Of a stretch of 64,000 bases of DNA, positions 1-9,661 are shown one piece after another. The DNA is from Sphingobacterium sp. SRCM116780 (GTDB lineage Bacteria; Bacteroidota; Bacteroidia; Sphingobacteriales; Sphingobacteriaceae). Both the position numbers and the translations under genes were made by a program. The notes beneath the pieces were generated by a model. It made no database searches and was not told where the DNA came from. It saw only the letters and a list, made by a program, of their open reading frames with translations. Each line of letters begins with the position of its first letter. Position 1 is the first letter of the stretch. The stretch covers positions 1,240,001 to 1,304,000 of the forward strand of contig NZ_CP090446.1 of NCBI RefSeq assembly GCF_021442025.1. The letters run 5' to 3'.

Positions 1-447
1 TAAGCTATTATTTCGTTGTTCGATTATAAGTGTAGAGGTGGCGATTCCTTCAAAAAAATGTGCCGTATCTTTATTTTCTTGCTTTGTAGGATCAGGACAT
101 GGTTTGAGACTGATAGATAGTATTTTAAATTCCTCCATATCTTTTTCTTCCAGATGCACAACGTTTACCCAATCATAACCCTCCGTTCTTGGAAGTCCAG
201 GACCTGGGATATCTATTTTTATATAGTCATGCAGTTGTATTATCCTTTCTAATGGTTGTCCAGTAGTATCGACTAGCTGAAATGTTGCTGCTGGAATTGC
301 TGCTATTATATGCCAGCTATTAATTTCTAATAAATTTTGTTTTGCTATTTTAAAAGCTTGATCAGCATTTTCAGTTGTGGAGAATTCAACTGTTTCAAAA
401 CAATCCAATTTGTTTCCTTCTTTTTGTTTCGGAATAATATTTTTCAT
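1..447 (-). CDS. Hypothetical protein, 3' part cut by window edge
   Basis: An open frame starts at an ATG (complement of 445-447), begins MKNIIPKQKEGNKLDCF and runs 149 codons to the window edge without a stop. The visible part has no signal peptide or membrane segment. It contains a segment reading INSWHIIAAIPAATFQLVD and a proline/glycine-rich stretch DIPGPGLPRTEGYDW, giving the look of a soluble globular protein. I do not recognise the family. It is divergent from ligD, with 137 bases between the two starts that hold nested inverted repeats. Confidence 0.6.
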   Translation of the reverse strand, partial: MKNIIPKQKEGNKLDCFETVEFSTTENADQAFKIAKQNLLEINSWHIIAAIPAATFQLVDTTGQPLERIIQLHDYIKIDIPGPGLPRTEGYDWVNVVHLEEKDMEEFKILSISLKPCPDPTKQENKDTAHFFEGIATSTLIIEQRNNSL

Positions 448-467
448 TGTACTGCCTTTATTTAAAG

Positions 468-542
468 AACATCCGAAAATGGATTTTGTTTAACTATCCA
501 CCTACAATCATAAGTGGATACCATGTGTTTTTAGCGGATGTT
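468..542. promoter_or_regulatory. Nested inverted repeats between divergent genes
   Basis: AACATCCG at 468-475 is the exact reverse complement of CGGATGTT at 535-542. Inside it TATCCAC at 495-501 pairs with GTGGATA at 514-520. The two dyads have nearly the same centre (about 505-507). Lying between the starts of the hypothetical gene and ligD, this could be an operator or a cruciform-prone promoter region; that role is inferred. Confidence 0.35.
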
Positions 543-584
543 ATGAACATTTGGATCCATTCTGCTGTTCATTAAAGAAAAGTT

Positions 585-3077
585 ATGGGCAAATTATCAC
601 CCTATCAAAACAAGCGTGATTTTAATCAGACAAAGGAACCGAGCGGAGCCGCTAAATCTCGAAAAGTAACACGTTTGCGCTTTGTGGTACAGCGCCACCA
701 TGCTAGTCGTTTGCACTATGATTTTCGACTGGAATTAGACGGTGTTTTAAAAAGCTGGGCTGTGCCAAAAGGACCATCTATGAATCCTCAAGATAAGCGA
801 TTAGCTGTAAGGGTAGAAGATCATCCTATCGATTACGCTTCTTTTGAAGGAAGTATTCCTGAGGGAAATTATGGGGCAGGACAAGTGAGTATTTTCGACG
901 CTGGTTATTATGATTTTTTAGAAGACGATACTGCTCTCCAGTTTTTGAAAAAATTAGAAAATGGCTCCCTTAAATTTATCTTGCATGGACATATCTTGAA
1001 AGGAGAATTTGTATTGGTTTTGATCAAGGATGGTCAGGAGAAGAACTGGTTGCTGATCAAACATAAAGACAAATATGCAACACAAATATCCTTTGATATT
1101 GAGAGTTTTATAGATGATGCTGTCAAGAAAATAGGACGTGGTACCTCGGCAATTCAAGGTAAGAAAAAAGATAGTATAAAGACCAAAGAACCTCCTAAAA
1201 ATAAAAAAGACAATTCATCCGATAAAGAAAATGGAGTCATGCTCACCCAATTGGTTTCACAGTTACCCGAAGATGTTAATTGGATTTATGAAAAGAAATA
1301 TGATGGTTTTCGTTTGTTAGCATCTGTAAATAAGCAACAAGTCAATCTAGTGTCTCGTAATGGGCTGCCAATGAATAAATTATTTCCGAGCATAGTGAAA
1401 AGTTTAGAAGAGATTTCTTTACAAAATTTTCAACTCGATGGAGAAATAGTTGTTGAAGATCAGAATGGTTATTCTAAATTTCAGGAATTAAAAAGCGGAG
1501 AACCACTTAAAGCAGGTTTACTGTTGAAATATTACATATTTGATATTTTGGAATTGAACGGAAATGATTTAACCTCTTTTCCACTTTTTGAGCGAAAGGA
1601 ATTATTGGATTTGACACTGAAGAAACACTTTTCTTTCCCGTTATTACCTGTTGAGACCTTAGCGGAAAAACCATCAAATTTATTATCTGTTGCTGCAAAA
1701 ATGGGCTGGGAAGGAATTATTGGTAAATTAAGGGATAGCAGCTATCAACGAGGCAAACGTACAGGAGATTGGATTAAAGTGAAAGTACATAAAAGTCTAG
1801 AAGCGTTAATCTGTGGGTATACGCAACCACAAGGTACACGCGACTATTTTGGAGCACTTGTTTTGGGCTATTATGACCATGATCGCCTTATTTATCTAGG
1901 GAATTGTGGTACAGGATTTAAAGACAGTGATTTAAAAGAACTTTATCAAGAATTTGAAAAACTCATTAGATCGAATAAACCATTCGATAAGTCGATCAAG
2001 ATCGCAAAAGAAAAAGAGGTTACTTGGTTGATTCCAAAACTAGTAGCTGAAATCTATTATAGTGATTGGACACAAGATCATCATTTGAGACAACCTGTAT
2101 TTAAGGGATTGCGTACAGATAAAACTAAGGATAGCATGAATACTGAAGAAATAAAAACAACACAGCTTCCGAGTATAGAAAAAGAACAATTAAAAATCAA
2201 CAGACATCTGGTTCAATTAAGTCATCTTGATAAAATTTACTGGCCAGAGGAAGGATATACCAAAGGGCAAATGTTAGCTTACTACGAACAGTTTGGTGAT
2301 TTTTTGTTACCCTACCTGCACGATAAGCCAATTTCTCTTCATCGTTTTCCAAACGGTATCAACAGCAAAGGTTTTTTTCAAAAGGATCTGGATATTAAAA
2401 ATCTACCAAGTTGGATTAAAACAAAAAGTATATTTTCTGAAAGTAGTAATCGCGATATAAATTATCTGATCTGCAATAATAAAGAAACGCTGCTTTATCT
2501 TGCTAACCTAGGTTCCATAGAAATCAATCCATGGCTTTCTTCTTATAAAAAACCTGATAAACCAACCTTTGCTGTACTTGATCTTGATCCTAATGGTATG
2601 GATTTTCAAGAAGTTGTTCAAGTAGCTTTAACGGTTAAAGAAATCATGGATGAAGTAAATGTTCAGGCACATGTAAAGACTTCAGGTTCTTCAGGACTTC
2701 ATATTTATTTTTACCTTAAAGAGCGCTATGCGTTTGAAGTTGTTCGCAATTTTGTGGAGTGGCTCGCTACCTTAGTCCAACAGAAGCATCCAGATACGAC
2801 TAGCATAGAAAGAAATTTAGATAAAAGAAAAGGTCTTATCTATCTGGACTACTTGCAAAATAGGAGTGGACAGACGGTGGTTGCTCCTTATTCGATCCGA
2901 CCAAAGAAGGGCGCAACGATCAGTGCACCTCTTGATTGGAAAGAAGTTAATCCAAATTTAGAAATCTCTCTTTTCAATATTGAAACCATGCCAGGCAGGC
3001 TACAAAATAATCCTGATCCTTGGCAAAACATTTGGGATCATCCAATTGATCTAAAGCAAGCCTTGTTAAAACTTTAA
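585..3077 (+). CDS. ligD: ATP-dependent DNA ligase D (PE-LIG-POL), bacterial NHEJ
   Basis: Multifunctional end-processing and sealing enzyme of non-homologous end joining. Residues 30-180 form the 3'-phosphoesterase domain (FVVQRHHASRLHYDFRLELD, then HPIDYASFEGSIPEGNYGAG). A lysine-rich linker follows (190-215). The adenylyltransferase core carries KYDG at 238-241 (K238 the predicted AMP-accepting lysine), with the OB-fold part up to about 520. The C-terminal 550-830 is the primase-like polymerase domain (YWPEEGYTKGQ, AVLDLDPNG, KTSGSSGLHIY). The 830 residues and PE-LIG-POL order fit the Bacteroidota form, whereas mycobacteria have POL-PE-LIG. It overlaps the end of the convergent ku by four bases, and Ku is its expected partner at DNA ends. 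Confidence 0.96.
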   Translation: MGKLSPYQNKRDFNQTKEPSGAAKSRKVTRLRFVVQRHHASRLHYDFRLELDGVLKSWAVPKGPSMNPQDKRLAVRVEDHPIDYASFEGSIPEGNYGAGQVSIFDAGYYDFLEDDTALQFLKKLENGSLKFILHGHILKGEFVLVLIKDGQEKNWLLIKHKDKYATQISFDIESFIDDAVKKIGRGTSAIQGKKKDSIKTKEPPKNKKDNSSDKENGVMLTQLVSQLPEDVNWIYEKKYDGFRLLASVNKQQVNLVSRNGLPMNKLFPSIVKSLEEISLQNFQLDGEIVVEDQNGYSKFQELKSGEPLKAGLLLKYYIFDILELNGNDLTSFPLFERKELLDLTLKKHFSFPLLPVETLAEKPSNLLSVAAKMGWEGIIGKLRDSSYQRGKRTGDWIKVKVHKSLEALICGYTQPQGTRDYFGALVLGYYDHDRLIYLGNCGTGFKDSDLKELYQEFEKLIRSNKPFDKSIKIAKEKEVTWLIPKLVAEIYYSDWTQDHHLRQPVFKGLRTDKTKDSMNTEEIKTTQLPSIEKEQLKINRHLVQLSHLDKIYWPEEGYTKGQMLAYYEQFGDFLLPYLHDKPISLHRFPNGINSKGFFQKDLDIKNLPSWIKTKSIFSESSNRDINYLICNNKETLLYLANLGSIEINPWLSSYKKPDKPTFAVLDLDPNGMDFQEVVQVALTVKEIMDEVNVQAHVKTSGSSGLHIYFYLKERYAFEVVRNFVEWLATLVQQKHPDTTSIERNLDKRKGLIYLDYLQNRSGQTVVAPYSIRPKKGATISAPLDWKEVNPNLEISLFNIETMPGRLQNNPDPWQNIWDHPIDLKQALLKL

Positions 3078-3829
3078 GCAAGACTTGCTTTGAGTTTAGC
3101 CAATAGTTCTGTTGCTTTGGTATTTTCTACATTGATCTTCCGGATGGTCGCACGTTTTCCTTTATCTTTTTGTTGAATGATTTTTAACAAATCCTGCATA
3201 TATTCATTTTTGTACTTGCTGATGTCAAACACCTTACTATGCTGTTTGATAAGCTGTAGTGCCATATCCATTTCAGCCTTTTGAATCTTAATAGCGCTCG
3301 GTAGATGAAGTTCGTCCATACTCTTTATCTCTTGTTGATAGCGGATTTTGTTCAGAACTAAACCACCTTGATAGGGTTTTACAAGAGCTAAATGCTCTAC
3401 ATTGCGCATGACAAAAGAACCCAAACCTGCAGTTTTACTTTTTTCTAAAGCTTTCGTCAGCAGTTGGTAAGCTTTTTCGCCTCCTTTTTGAGGTTCCATA
3501 AAGTATGGAGTTTCAAAATAGATACTGTCGATCTCATTGAGTTGTACAAATGCATGGAGGTTAATCATTTTTGTTTTTTCAGGACTGGCTTCTTCAAAAT
3601 CAGCATCCTCTAAGATTACATAATGATCCTTTAGAAAATAACCTTTAACGATATTTTCCCAACCGACTTCTTTTCCTGTTTTTTCATTGACTCTTTTGAA
3701 TTTTATATTCGATTGATCCTTTCTATCCAGCATATCCAAGTCTAAACTACTACTTGCTGTTGCGCTGTATAGTTTTATAGGAATATTGACCAACCCAAAG
3801 CCAATAGCTCCTGTCCAAATTGCTCGCAT
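3074..3829 (-). CDS. ku: Non-homologous end-joining protein Ku
   Basis: Homodimeric DNA-end-binding ring protein of bacterial NHEJ that recruits LigD. The start MRAIWTGAIGFGLVNIPIKLYSA is the hallmark of bacterial Ku, followed by the beta-barrel core (GKEVGWENIVKGYFLKD, IYFETPYFMEP). The 251-residue length is normal. The C-terminus is short and lysine-rich (KDKGKRATIRKINVEN), as in minimal Ku proteins. Its stop overlaps the ligD stop tail to tail, so the two genes are convergent and not one operon. Confidence 0.96.
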   Translation of the reverse strand: MRAIWTGAIGFGLVNIPIKLYSATASSSLDLDMLDRKDQSNIKFKRVNEKTGKEVGWENIVKGYFLKDHYVILEDADFEEASPEKTKMINLHAFVQLNEIDSIYFETPYFMEPQKGGEKAYQLLTKALEKSKTAGLGSFVMRNVEHLALVKPYQGGLVLNKIRYQQEIKSMDELHLPSAIKIQKAEMDMALQLIKQHSKVFDISKYKNEYMQDLLKIIQQKDKGKRATIRKINVENTKATELLAKLKASLA

Positions 3830-3973
3830 CTATATCTATTTATAAGGGTGAAATTTATGTTAATATTAAATTCTTTAATACGCTTTAAGTGGTTGATACC
3901 ACTTAAAGAACTTATACCAGCTTTAAAAAGTTTGAAAAAATTTAATTTATGTCTCATTAAATAACTTGAGACA

Positions 3974-5767
3974 CTATAAAAAAGTAGGATTATCCAATTT
4001 TACAGAAATCCGATAAGCTGCATTTACCAAGCCTACATGACTATAGGCTTGTGGAAAATTACCCCACTGACTTCCATCCTGATCGTCTACATCTTCACTA
4101 AATAGCATCAAATGATTACCATATGTTAATAGCTGTTTGAATACTTCCTGTGCTTCATCAAGTCTCCCAACACAAGCCAATGCTTCCACATACCAAAATG
4201 CACAAACCAAAAATGTTGCTTTTGGCTTTCCAAAATCATCTTTATACAGATAACGATAGAACAATCCATTTTCTCCTTTTAATTCAGCTTCCAGTTCTTC
4301 CAAATGTCGTTTTGCTTTGTTACTTGATGGGTTCAGATAGTTCATCATAATCAATTGTAAGGTGGAGGCATCTAAGTGTTCATTATCTGTTGCTGTCGTG
4401 TATACTTGTCGATTAATATCGTAACAGCTTTCGATATGAGCAGTAGCTTGGTCTCTTAATTGTTGGGCCTCCTGTTTTATCTCCTCAAAACCATATTGTT
4501 CAGCTATTTTTAGTGCTGCGGTAGCACCTGCCCATTGAAATAAGTTTGAATAACAATGCCTGTTTTCAAAATTTCTAAATTCCCATATTCCCACGTCCAA
4601 CTCGTCGATGGTATTTTTTATTTTATCTAAAATAAAAGTGGTCCATGATTTTGCTAAACCCATATTTTGATGACTAAAGCGATGGTCGGTAAAAAGTGGT
4701 AATAATGCGATTAGGGCTTGTCCATATACATCATTTTGTATGTGTTCATAAGCCTGATTACCGATTCGAATAGGTTTATTTCCTAAATATCCTGTCAGAT
4801 GATCCAGTGTTGATTCTTCCAATCGATGCTGTCCCATTATACCATATAGTGGTTGCAACCTGCCAGTATCTGTCTGTGTGATGTTCGCGATATAGGACGC
4901 ATATTTTTCCATTTCTTCAAATTGTCCAATATGGCTTAAGGCAGTCAATACATAATAACTGTCTCGTAACCAGCAATATCTATAATCCCAATTACGGCCA
5001 CTACCAGGATATTCAGGTAAACTCGTTGTACTTGCCGCGATAAGGGCTCCTGTATCTTCGTATTGATGAAGTTTAAGAACTAAGGCAGACCGTATTACCT
5101 CTTTTTGATAAAAGGAAGGAATGGAAGCATTCTTGATCCATTTTTGCCAATAAGCTTTTGTTCTTAACAGAAATTCTTCTGCCGTACGTTCTATAGGAGC
5201 TTCAAATGGACTTCCAAAAGTCATCACCAAATAAATAGTACCACTTAGGACATAGGGGATGTCATCAAAAAAATGGCTGACTGGCATATTGGTTGCAAGT
5301 CTGATCTTGATATCTTCTTGTTCGAATTGAATATGATTGCTTCCTCTATTTTTGACAAACCCCTGTTCTCCATAAGCATATTTTGGGATACATCTGACTT
5401 TAATTTTTGGTTGACCTTGTAAGGGCTCTATTTTACGAATCAACATGAGTGGTTTGTAATAGCGTTCATACTGTTCGAATCGAGGAGCAAAATCGGTAAT
5501 TCGGTACGTTCCCTCAGCTGATGTCAATGTCGTTGTCAGAATGTTAGTGTTTTCAATATAATGCTGTTCTTTATATGTTAAGTCGGAAGTGGGAAGAATT
5601 GAAAATTCGCCTCCTTTTTCCTGATCCAACAATCCTCCAAATACAAATGAATCTTGGAATGTAGGCCAACAAAGCCATACGATATTTCCGGTTTCATTAA
5701 CATGAGCTATATAGGAACAATTGCCAATAATTCCACTATTGTAAGTATGTCGTTTTGTTGTTTTCAT
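3974..5767 (-). CDS. Glycoside hydrolase family 15 protein (glucoamylase/trehalase-like)
   Basis: A 597-residue protein with the two-part GH15 build: an N-terminal beta-sandwich (about 1-220, SGIIGNCSYIAHVNETGNIVW) and a catalytic alpha/alpha barrel. The barrel carries RNWDYRYCWLRDS (258-270) and GIWEFRNF (393-400), whose glutamate 396 is the likely general acid. There is no signal peptide, so it should be cytoplasmic. The start overlaps the end of the trehalose-6-phosphate synthase/phosphatase gene by 32 bases, implying translational coupling and a substrate linked to trehalose or an alpha-glucan. Related GH15 enzymes include trehalases and glucoamylases, and sequence alone does not settle which this is. 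Confidence 0.88.
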   Translation of the reverse strand: MKTTKRHTYNSGIIGNCSYIAHVNETGNIVWLCWPTFQDSFVFGGLLDQEKGGEFSILPTSDLTYKEQHYIENTNILTTTLTSAEGTYRITDFAPRFEQYERYYKPLMLIRKIEPLQGQPKIKVRCIPKYAYGEQGFVKNRGSNHIQFEQEDIKIRLATNMPVSHFFDDIPYVLSGTIYLVMTFGSPFEAPIERTAEEFLLRTKAYWQKWIKNASIPSFYQKEVIRSALVLKLHQYEDTGALIAASTTSLPEYPGSGRNWDYRYCWLRDSYYVLTALSHIGQFEEMEKYASYIANITQTDTGRLQPLYGIMGQHRLEESTLDHLTGYLGNKPIRIGNQAYEHIQNDVYGQALIALLPLFTDHRFSHQNMGLAKSWTTFILDKIKNTIDELDVGIWEFRNFENRHCYSNLFQWAGATAALKIAEQYGFEEIKQEAQQLRDQATAHIESCYDINRQVYTTATDNEHLDASTLQLIMMNYLNPSSNKAKRHLEELEAELKGENGLFYRYLYKDDFGKPKATFLVCAFWYVEALACVGRLDEAQEVFKQLLTYGNHLMLFSEDVDDQDGSQWGNFPQAYSHVGLVNAAYRISVKLDNPTFL

Positions 5768-7995
5768 GATTACTGAATTTATTGTGATTAGGATGTGAGG
5801 AGATCTGATCTATTTGATTTTTATTATGTGCAAAATACTCAATCAGCTGGATTGCTTCTTGTTGATCTTCTACATAGAACTGTGCTGCCGATTTTTTGTT
5901 CCCAACCTTAATGGTAATGGCCTCTGGAGGTAGCTCCAAAAACATATCTTCATCTGTTTCATCGTCCCCGATAGCAAAAATGAAATCTGGTTTATAGTCA
6001 TTTACGATTTCGATCGCTGCTTTACCTTTATTCAATTCACTACCTTTTACCTCGATTACTTTGTCCCCCATTAAAAGTTGTAATCCATGTTGTTGAACTA
6101 AATACCGTAAACTTTCGGTTAATTCTAAAGCACGAAGTTGCCCTAATCCTGGTTGTGCTTTACGATAGTGCCAAGCTAAAGAATAGGATTTTTCTTCAAT
6201 GACCGAACCAGCAGTATTATTAGCGAATTTTGTCATGATGTGTTTGACTGGTATTTTCCAACGAGTAGATAAAATAGCAACACTATGCCATTTATGTGTC
6301 GGATAGTTCGTCCAAGCACCGTGCTCTGCCACTAAGTAGTATTTCTCATTAGCAAACCAATTTTCCAGTGTATCATGAGGTCTTCCACTGATGATGACAA
6401 TTTGACTAGCTTCATTTTCCTGAAGTAGATTCAGCGTATCATACAACGATCGGGTAGGTGAAGCTGCAGCAGCATCATTTTGAAATCCAATTAATGTACC
6501 ATCATAGTCAAGAAAAAATAACCTTCTTGTAGCATGATTATATTTATTGAGAATAGTTTTCTTTGTGTCAAGATTAATTTTTCTTGCCATTTCATTCTGT
6601 TGAAATACTTTAATCTCCCGCAGTCTATTGAAGAATAACCTTACCCAATGTCGGATGTTGAATTTTTTAACGATTTCAATACTGTCATTTAGTCTTCTGC
6701 GTTGTTCATAAGTGGGCATGTCTAAAGCCGTATGTATGGCATCCCGTACTTGATCCGTTGCATTGGGATTGATTAGGATTGCTTGAGTAAGCTCTTTAGC
6801 AGCACCAGCCAGCTCACTCAAAATAAGAACTCCATTGCTGGTCTCTTTGCTTGCTATATATTCCTTACATACGAGGTTCATGCCATCTCGAATGGATGTT
6901 ATTAAACAGATATCTGCAGCGACGTATAGAGAAGACAATTCTTCTATAGGAAATGAATTATAAAAATATGCAATCGGAGTCCATTCGTTGCTTCCATAAA
7001 TAGCATTAATATGCCCCACTGTTCGATCAATCTCATCTAGTAATTGCTTGTACTGAGCAACATGATCACGTGATGGTACAACAATCATATAGAGGACGAC
7101 CTGTTCTCGTCGTTCAGGATAAGTCACAAGCAGACTTTCATAGGCCAATAGACGCTCTAGGATTCCTTTGCTGTAATCTAATCGATCAATACTCAGGATG
7201 ATTTTTCTGTTTTTATAATATTCTCTTATTTCTTGAGATCGTAGGAGTATAGGTTCACTATGTGCCAATTGGGAAAATTTTTCAAAATCGATACCCATAG
7301 GATAAACTTCTGTAAAAATACTACGCCCACCTGCGTGTAGACAGTTGTTGTGTACATTCAGTCCGAGAATATGTGCACATGAATTTAAGAAATGTTGCGT
7401 ATCATTAAAGGTGTGAAAACCAATGAGATCTGCTCCTAAAAGACCATTTAACAATTCATCTCTCCAAGGTATACTTCTAAATACCTCATCATTAGGAAAG
7501 GGGATATGCTGAAAATAACCTATTGCAGTATTTTGATATAATTTTCGCACCATTTGTGGTAGTAACATCAACTGATAGTCATGAATCCATACTTCATCCT
7601 TTTCATTGATGTCTTGAAAATTTTTCATTTACTTTTTTATACATTTCCCAATCGCTCGTTCTGTAAACGGCATAGGATGAACTATAATGAAATACGGGCC
7701 ATAATACTTCATTTGAAAATCCTTCGTAATACCCTCTTAGTTCCTCTTCTGATAAAAATACCGGAATTAAATTTAATTTGGCCAAATGAGATTTTATATA
7801 GATTTCCTCTTCTACATTTAATGGAATAATACCTGGCCAACCTATCCAAATGTTTTCTTCTTTCTTATAAATCGATCCCAAACCAGTAGCCAATCCTCCT
7901 TCACTTGAAATAAATACAAGTTCATTGCCTTGACGTTCAATTCGTATTGGTAATCTGTTGGAAACGATAATCGTTCTTTTTTTATATATATTCAT
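5736..7995 (-). pseudogene. Trehalose-6-phosphate synthase/phosphatase fusion, split by a frameshift
   Basis: The GT20 synthase part makes trehalose-6-P from UDP-glucose and glucose-6-P, and the HAD part dephosphorylates it. The N-terminal piece, best started at the ATG at 7995 (MNIYKKRTIIVSNRLPIRIE), runs to a stop at 7603 with GWPGIIP and SSEGGLATGL. The rest reads in another frame (5736-7628): VWIHDYQLMLLPQM, RLDYSKG, RDGMNLVCKEYIA, then HAD motifs FLDYDGTL, SGRPHD and IGDDETDEDMF. A clean protein forms if one T is dropped from the run AAAAATTTT near 7610 (VNEKF then QDINEKDEVW). It may be a true mutation, a sequencing error or slippage. Everything else is intact, so the damage would be recent. 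A longer N-terminal start at 8118 is possible but adds 41 residues with no family likeness. Confidence 0.85.
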
Positions 7996-8099
7996 TCCTA
8001 ATTTTAGTTTACTAATTTCTTCATAGGTCGTGTTACAGCAATTTGATAGCTGTATATTAACAAGATTATCTTTGTACTCAGACGGTAAGTATAATGATG

Positions 8100-8297
8100 C
8101 TATTGAAGCATCCTCCAAGATTTGTGAATGCGTTTTTTTGATCCTTCTGATGCCTGCAGATGAGTGGCTATCTTCTGGTATTTATATCCTTCCAAGTACA
8201 TGGTAAAACCTAAATAGTGCTTCTCGTCCAGTCGGTTTAATGCAGTTTCAATATCTTTCAATAAGAAATTGGATTCCCCTTTGTTTTTTCTTGTTTT
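8100..8297 (-). pseudogene. Remnant of an ECF sigma factor (region 4)
   Basis: A minus-strand open stretch of about 65 codons without its own start ends in TAG at 8100. It reads IETALNRLDEKHYLGF, then MYLEGYKYQKIATHLQASEG and KKRIHKSW, the pattern of sigma-70 region 4 (helix-turn-helix) of small Bacteroidota ECF sigma factors. No region 2 is found upstream; the frame is closed by TGA at 8298. It ends where the non-homologous leader of the otsA frame begins. I infer a decayed C-terminal fragment. Confidence 0.5.
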
Positions 8298-8478
8298 TCA
8301 TTCATAAATAGGGTACGCCGATAAGTGTGAGACGTTTTAATAAAATGATCTTTGCAGTATTAATAAGTTGTGTTTCCATAAGTGTAGCATGTTATACCTA
8401 TCTGATTCATCGAATTTTTTCCTAGGCGTTGGATGAGAGTTCCTGATAATAGAACGAAATTTTAACATAAAAAATGTT

Positions 8479-8499
8479 CATCTTTTCGTAGAAAAGATG
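8479..8499 (-). terminator. Hairpin, possible terminator
   Basis: CATCTTTTC and GAAAAGATG form a nine-base stem with a three-base loop. On the minus strand the hairpin is followed by AACATTTTTT, a short U-rich tail. It would end transcripts coming leftward through the gene-poor stretch towards the sigma remnant. Confidence 0.4.
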
Positions 8500-8556
8500 A
8501 CTTTGATTATTTACTTTTTGTTAGACGTATTAGTACGTTTTCTTTATAAAACTACA

Positions 8557-8592
8557 TCAAACAGCTTTTAAATATATTTAAAAGCTGTTTGA
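8557..8592. repeat. Perfect 36-base palindrome
   Basis: The sequence from TCAAACAGC (8557) to GCTGTTTGA (8592) is a perfect palindrome of 18 + 18 bases with no spacer, centred on AATATATT. No poly-T run follows on either strand, so a standard terminator is not obvious. It lies in a stretch without genes. It could be a bidirectional terminator, an operator or a cruciform site. Confidence 0.6.
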
Positions 8593-9021
8593 CTAAAACT
8601 ATATAAAGAAATAGTTGCCACATAGGGATAGCTAGCAAAGTTTAAATCCGTATAAAACTGAAAAAATTGGGGCTTTATACCTGTACATTGAAATAAGTTA
8701 TTGATTTTTTTACTTTCTTAATAGTAAACTTTAAGAATGCTTCTCATGTTATTCTGTCAAGCTTGTCTTTTTTGTTTAAGCTATAGATTACTATAATAAA
8801 ACACTTTTACAATTTGATCGAGTCTAAGTTGAGATGTCTGGTACTAAAGCGTAATTTCTTCTTGTCTGATTATTAATGCGTATTTAACTCACTTCTTTCA
8901 GTTTTAATACTCAATTTATTATATAATGTATGTTACTTTTTTTAAAGAATGAACATTGCTGGTTGTTGGCCTGTTCAATAAAAAAAGCTACTAACTGAAG
9001 TGCTTAAAAAACGACAATATT
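8593..9021. other. Gene-free stretch
   Basis: About 430 AT-rich bases upstream of the small gene at 9022. No reading frame with protein-like content and no further clear inverted repeat was seen. It presumably contains the promoter of the 9022 gene. Confidence 0.5.
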
Positions 9022-9276
9022 ATGGAACAAAGTTTTCCCCGGAGACTCATCAAGATCATTAAGAGTACAGAAGATCAACAATCGGGTAATTATACTGAAC
9101 AAGTATATAAAATATGTATCGATGAGATAGAAGTCTTAAAAGCTTTGGCTGAAATAGAACATAGTTACAGTAAAAATCCTGACTACGAACGTTTGCATGG
9201 TGCTAAAGATTATCTTTCTGCAAAATTTCGCAATATACATACCCATCAAGAGATTTGCTTTCTGACGGGAGATTAA
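9022..9276 (+). CDS. Small hypothetical protein
   Basis: 84 residues, charged, no signal peptide or membrane segment. It begins MEQSFPRRLIKIIKSTEDQQ and has a helical middle (QVYKICIDEIEVLKALAEIEHSY). I do not recognise the family. It stands alone, with 385 bases before the response regulator, and might be a small stress-induced protein like others in the region. It could also be a chance frame, though its amino-acid use looks natural. Confidence 0.5.
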   Translation: MEQSFPRRLIKIIKSTEDQQSGNYTEQVYKICIDEIEVLKALAEIEHSYSKNPDYERLHGAKDYLSAKFRNIHTHQEICFLTGD

Positions 9277-9661
9277 TCAACTTATTTCATATAAATTTTA
9301 TCAGTAAAACATCGGAGCTAACTACGAGTTAAATACATCTTTAACGGTGCGATTTTTGTGCGTTTAATTAATGAAATACACTATGGAAAAGAAGGAAATT
9401 CTAATTAGGAGGCTATAGTAGATCAAAATGAAAAATATATAATCTCATTAAAACATTAGGATCCTGTTGCCTTTAAGTCATCTGAAATGATGATTAAATT
9501 CTTGATTTGTTTTTAATCGAAAGTTATGAATAGGCTGCATCAATTAATTTAAAGGTGTATATCGAACATATTTTTGACAATGGATTTTTATATACAAGAA
9601 TGAGGTAGCTAGTTCCAGATTTTTAATAATAAAATACATCTCCTTTAAAATAAACTAAGTT
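9277..9661. other. Gene-free stretch upstream of response regulator
   Basis: 385 AT-rich bases with only very short frames. No hairpin or repeat stands out. It probably carries the promoter of the LuxR-type regulator. Confidence 0.45.

Noticed and set aside
7996..8118. Longer start for the trehalose-6-phosphate synthase N-terminus
   Set aside because: The added 41 residues lack family likeness and overlap the sigma-factor remnant; the ATG at 7995 gives the normal start.
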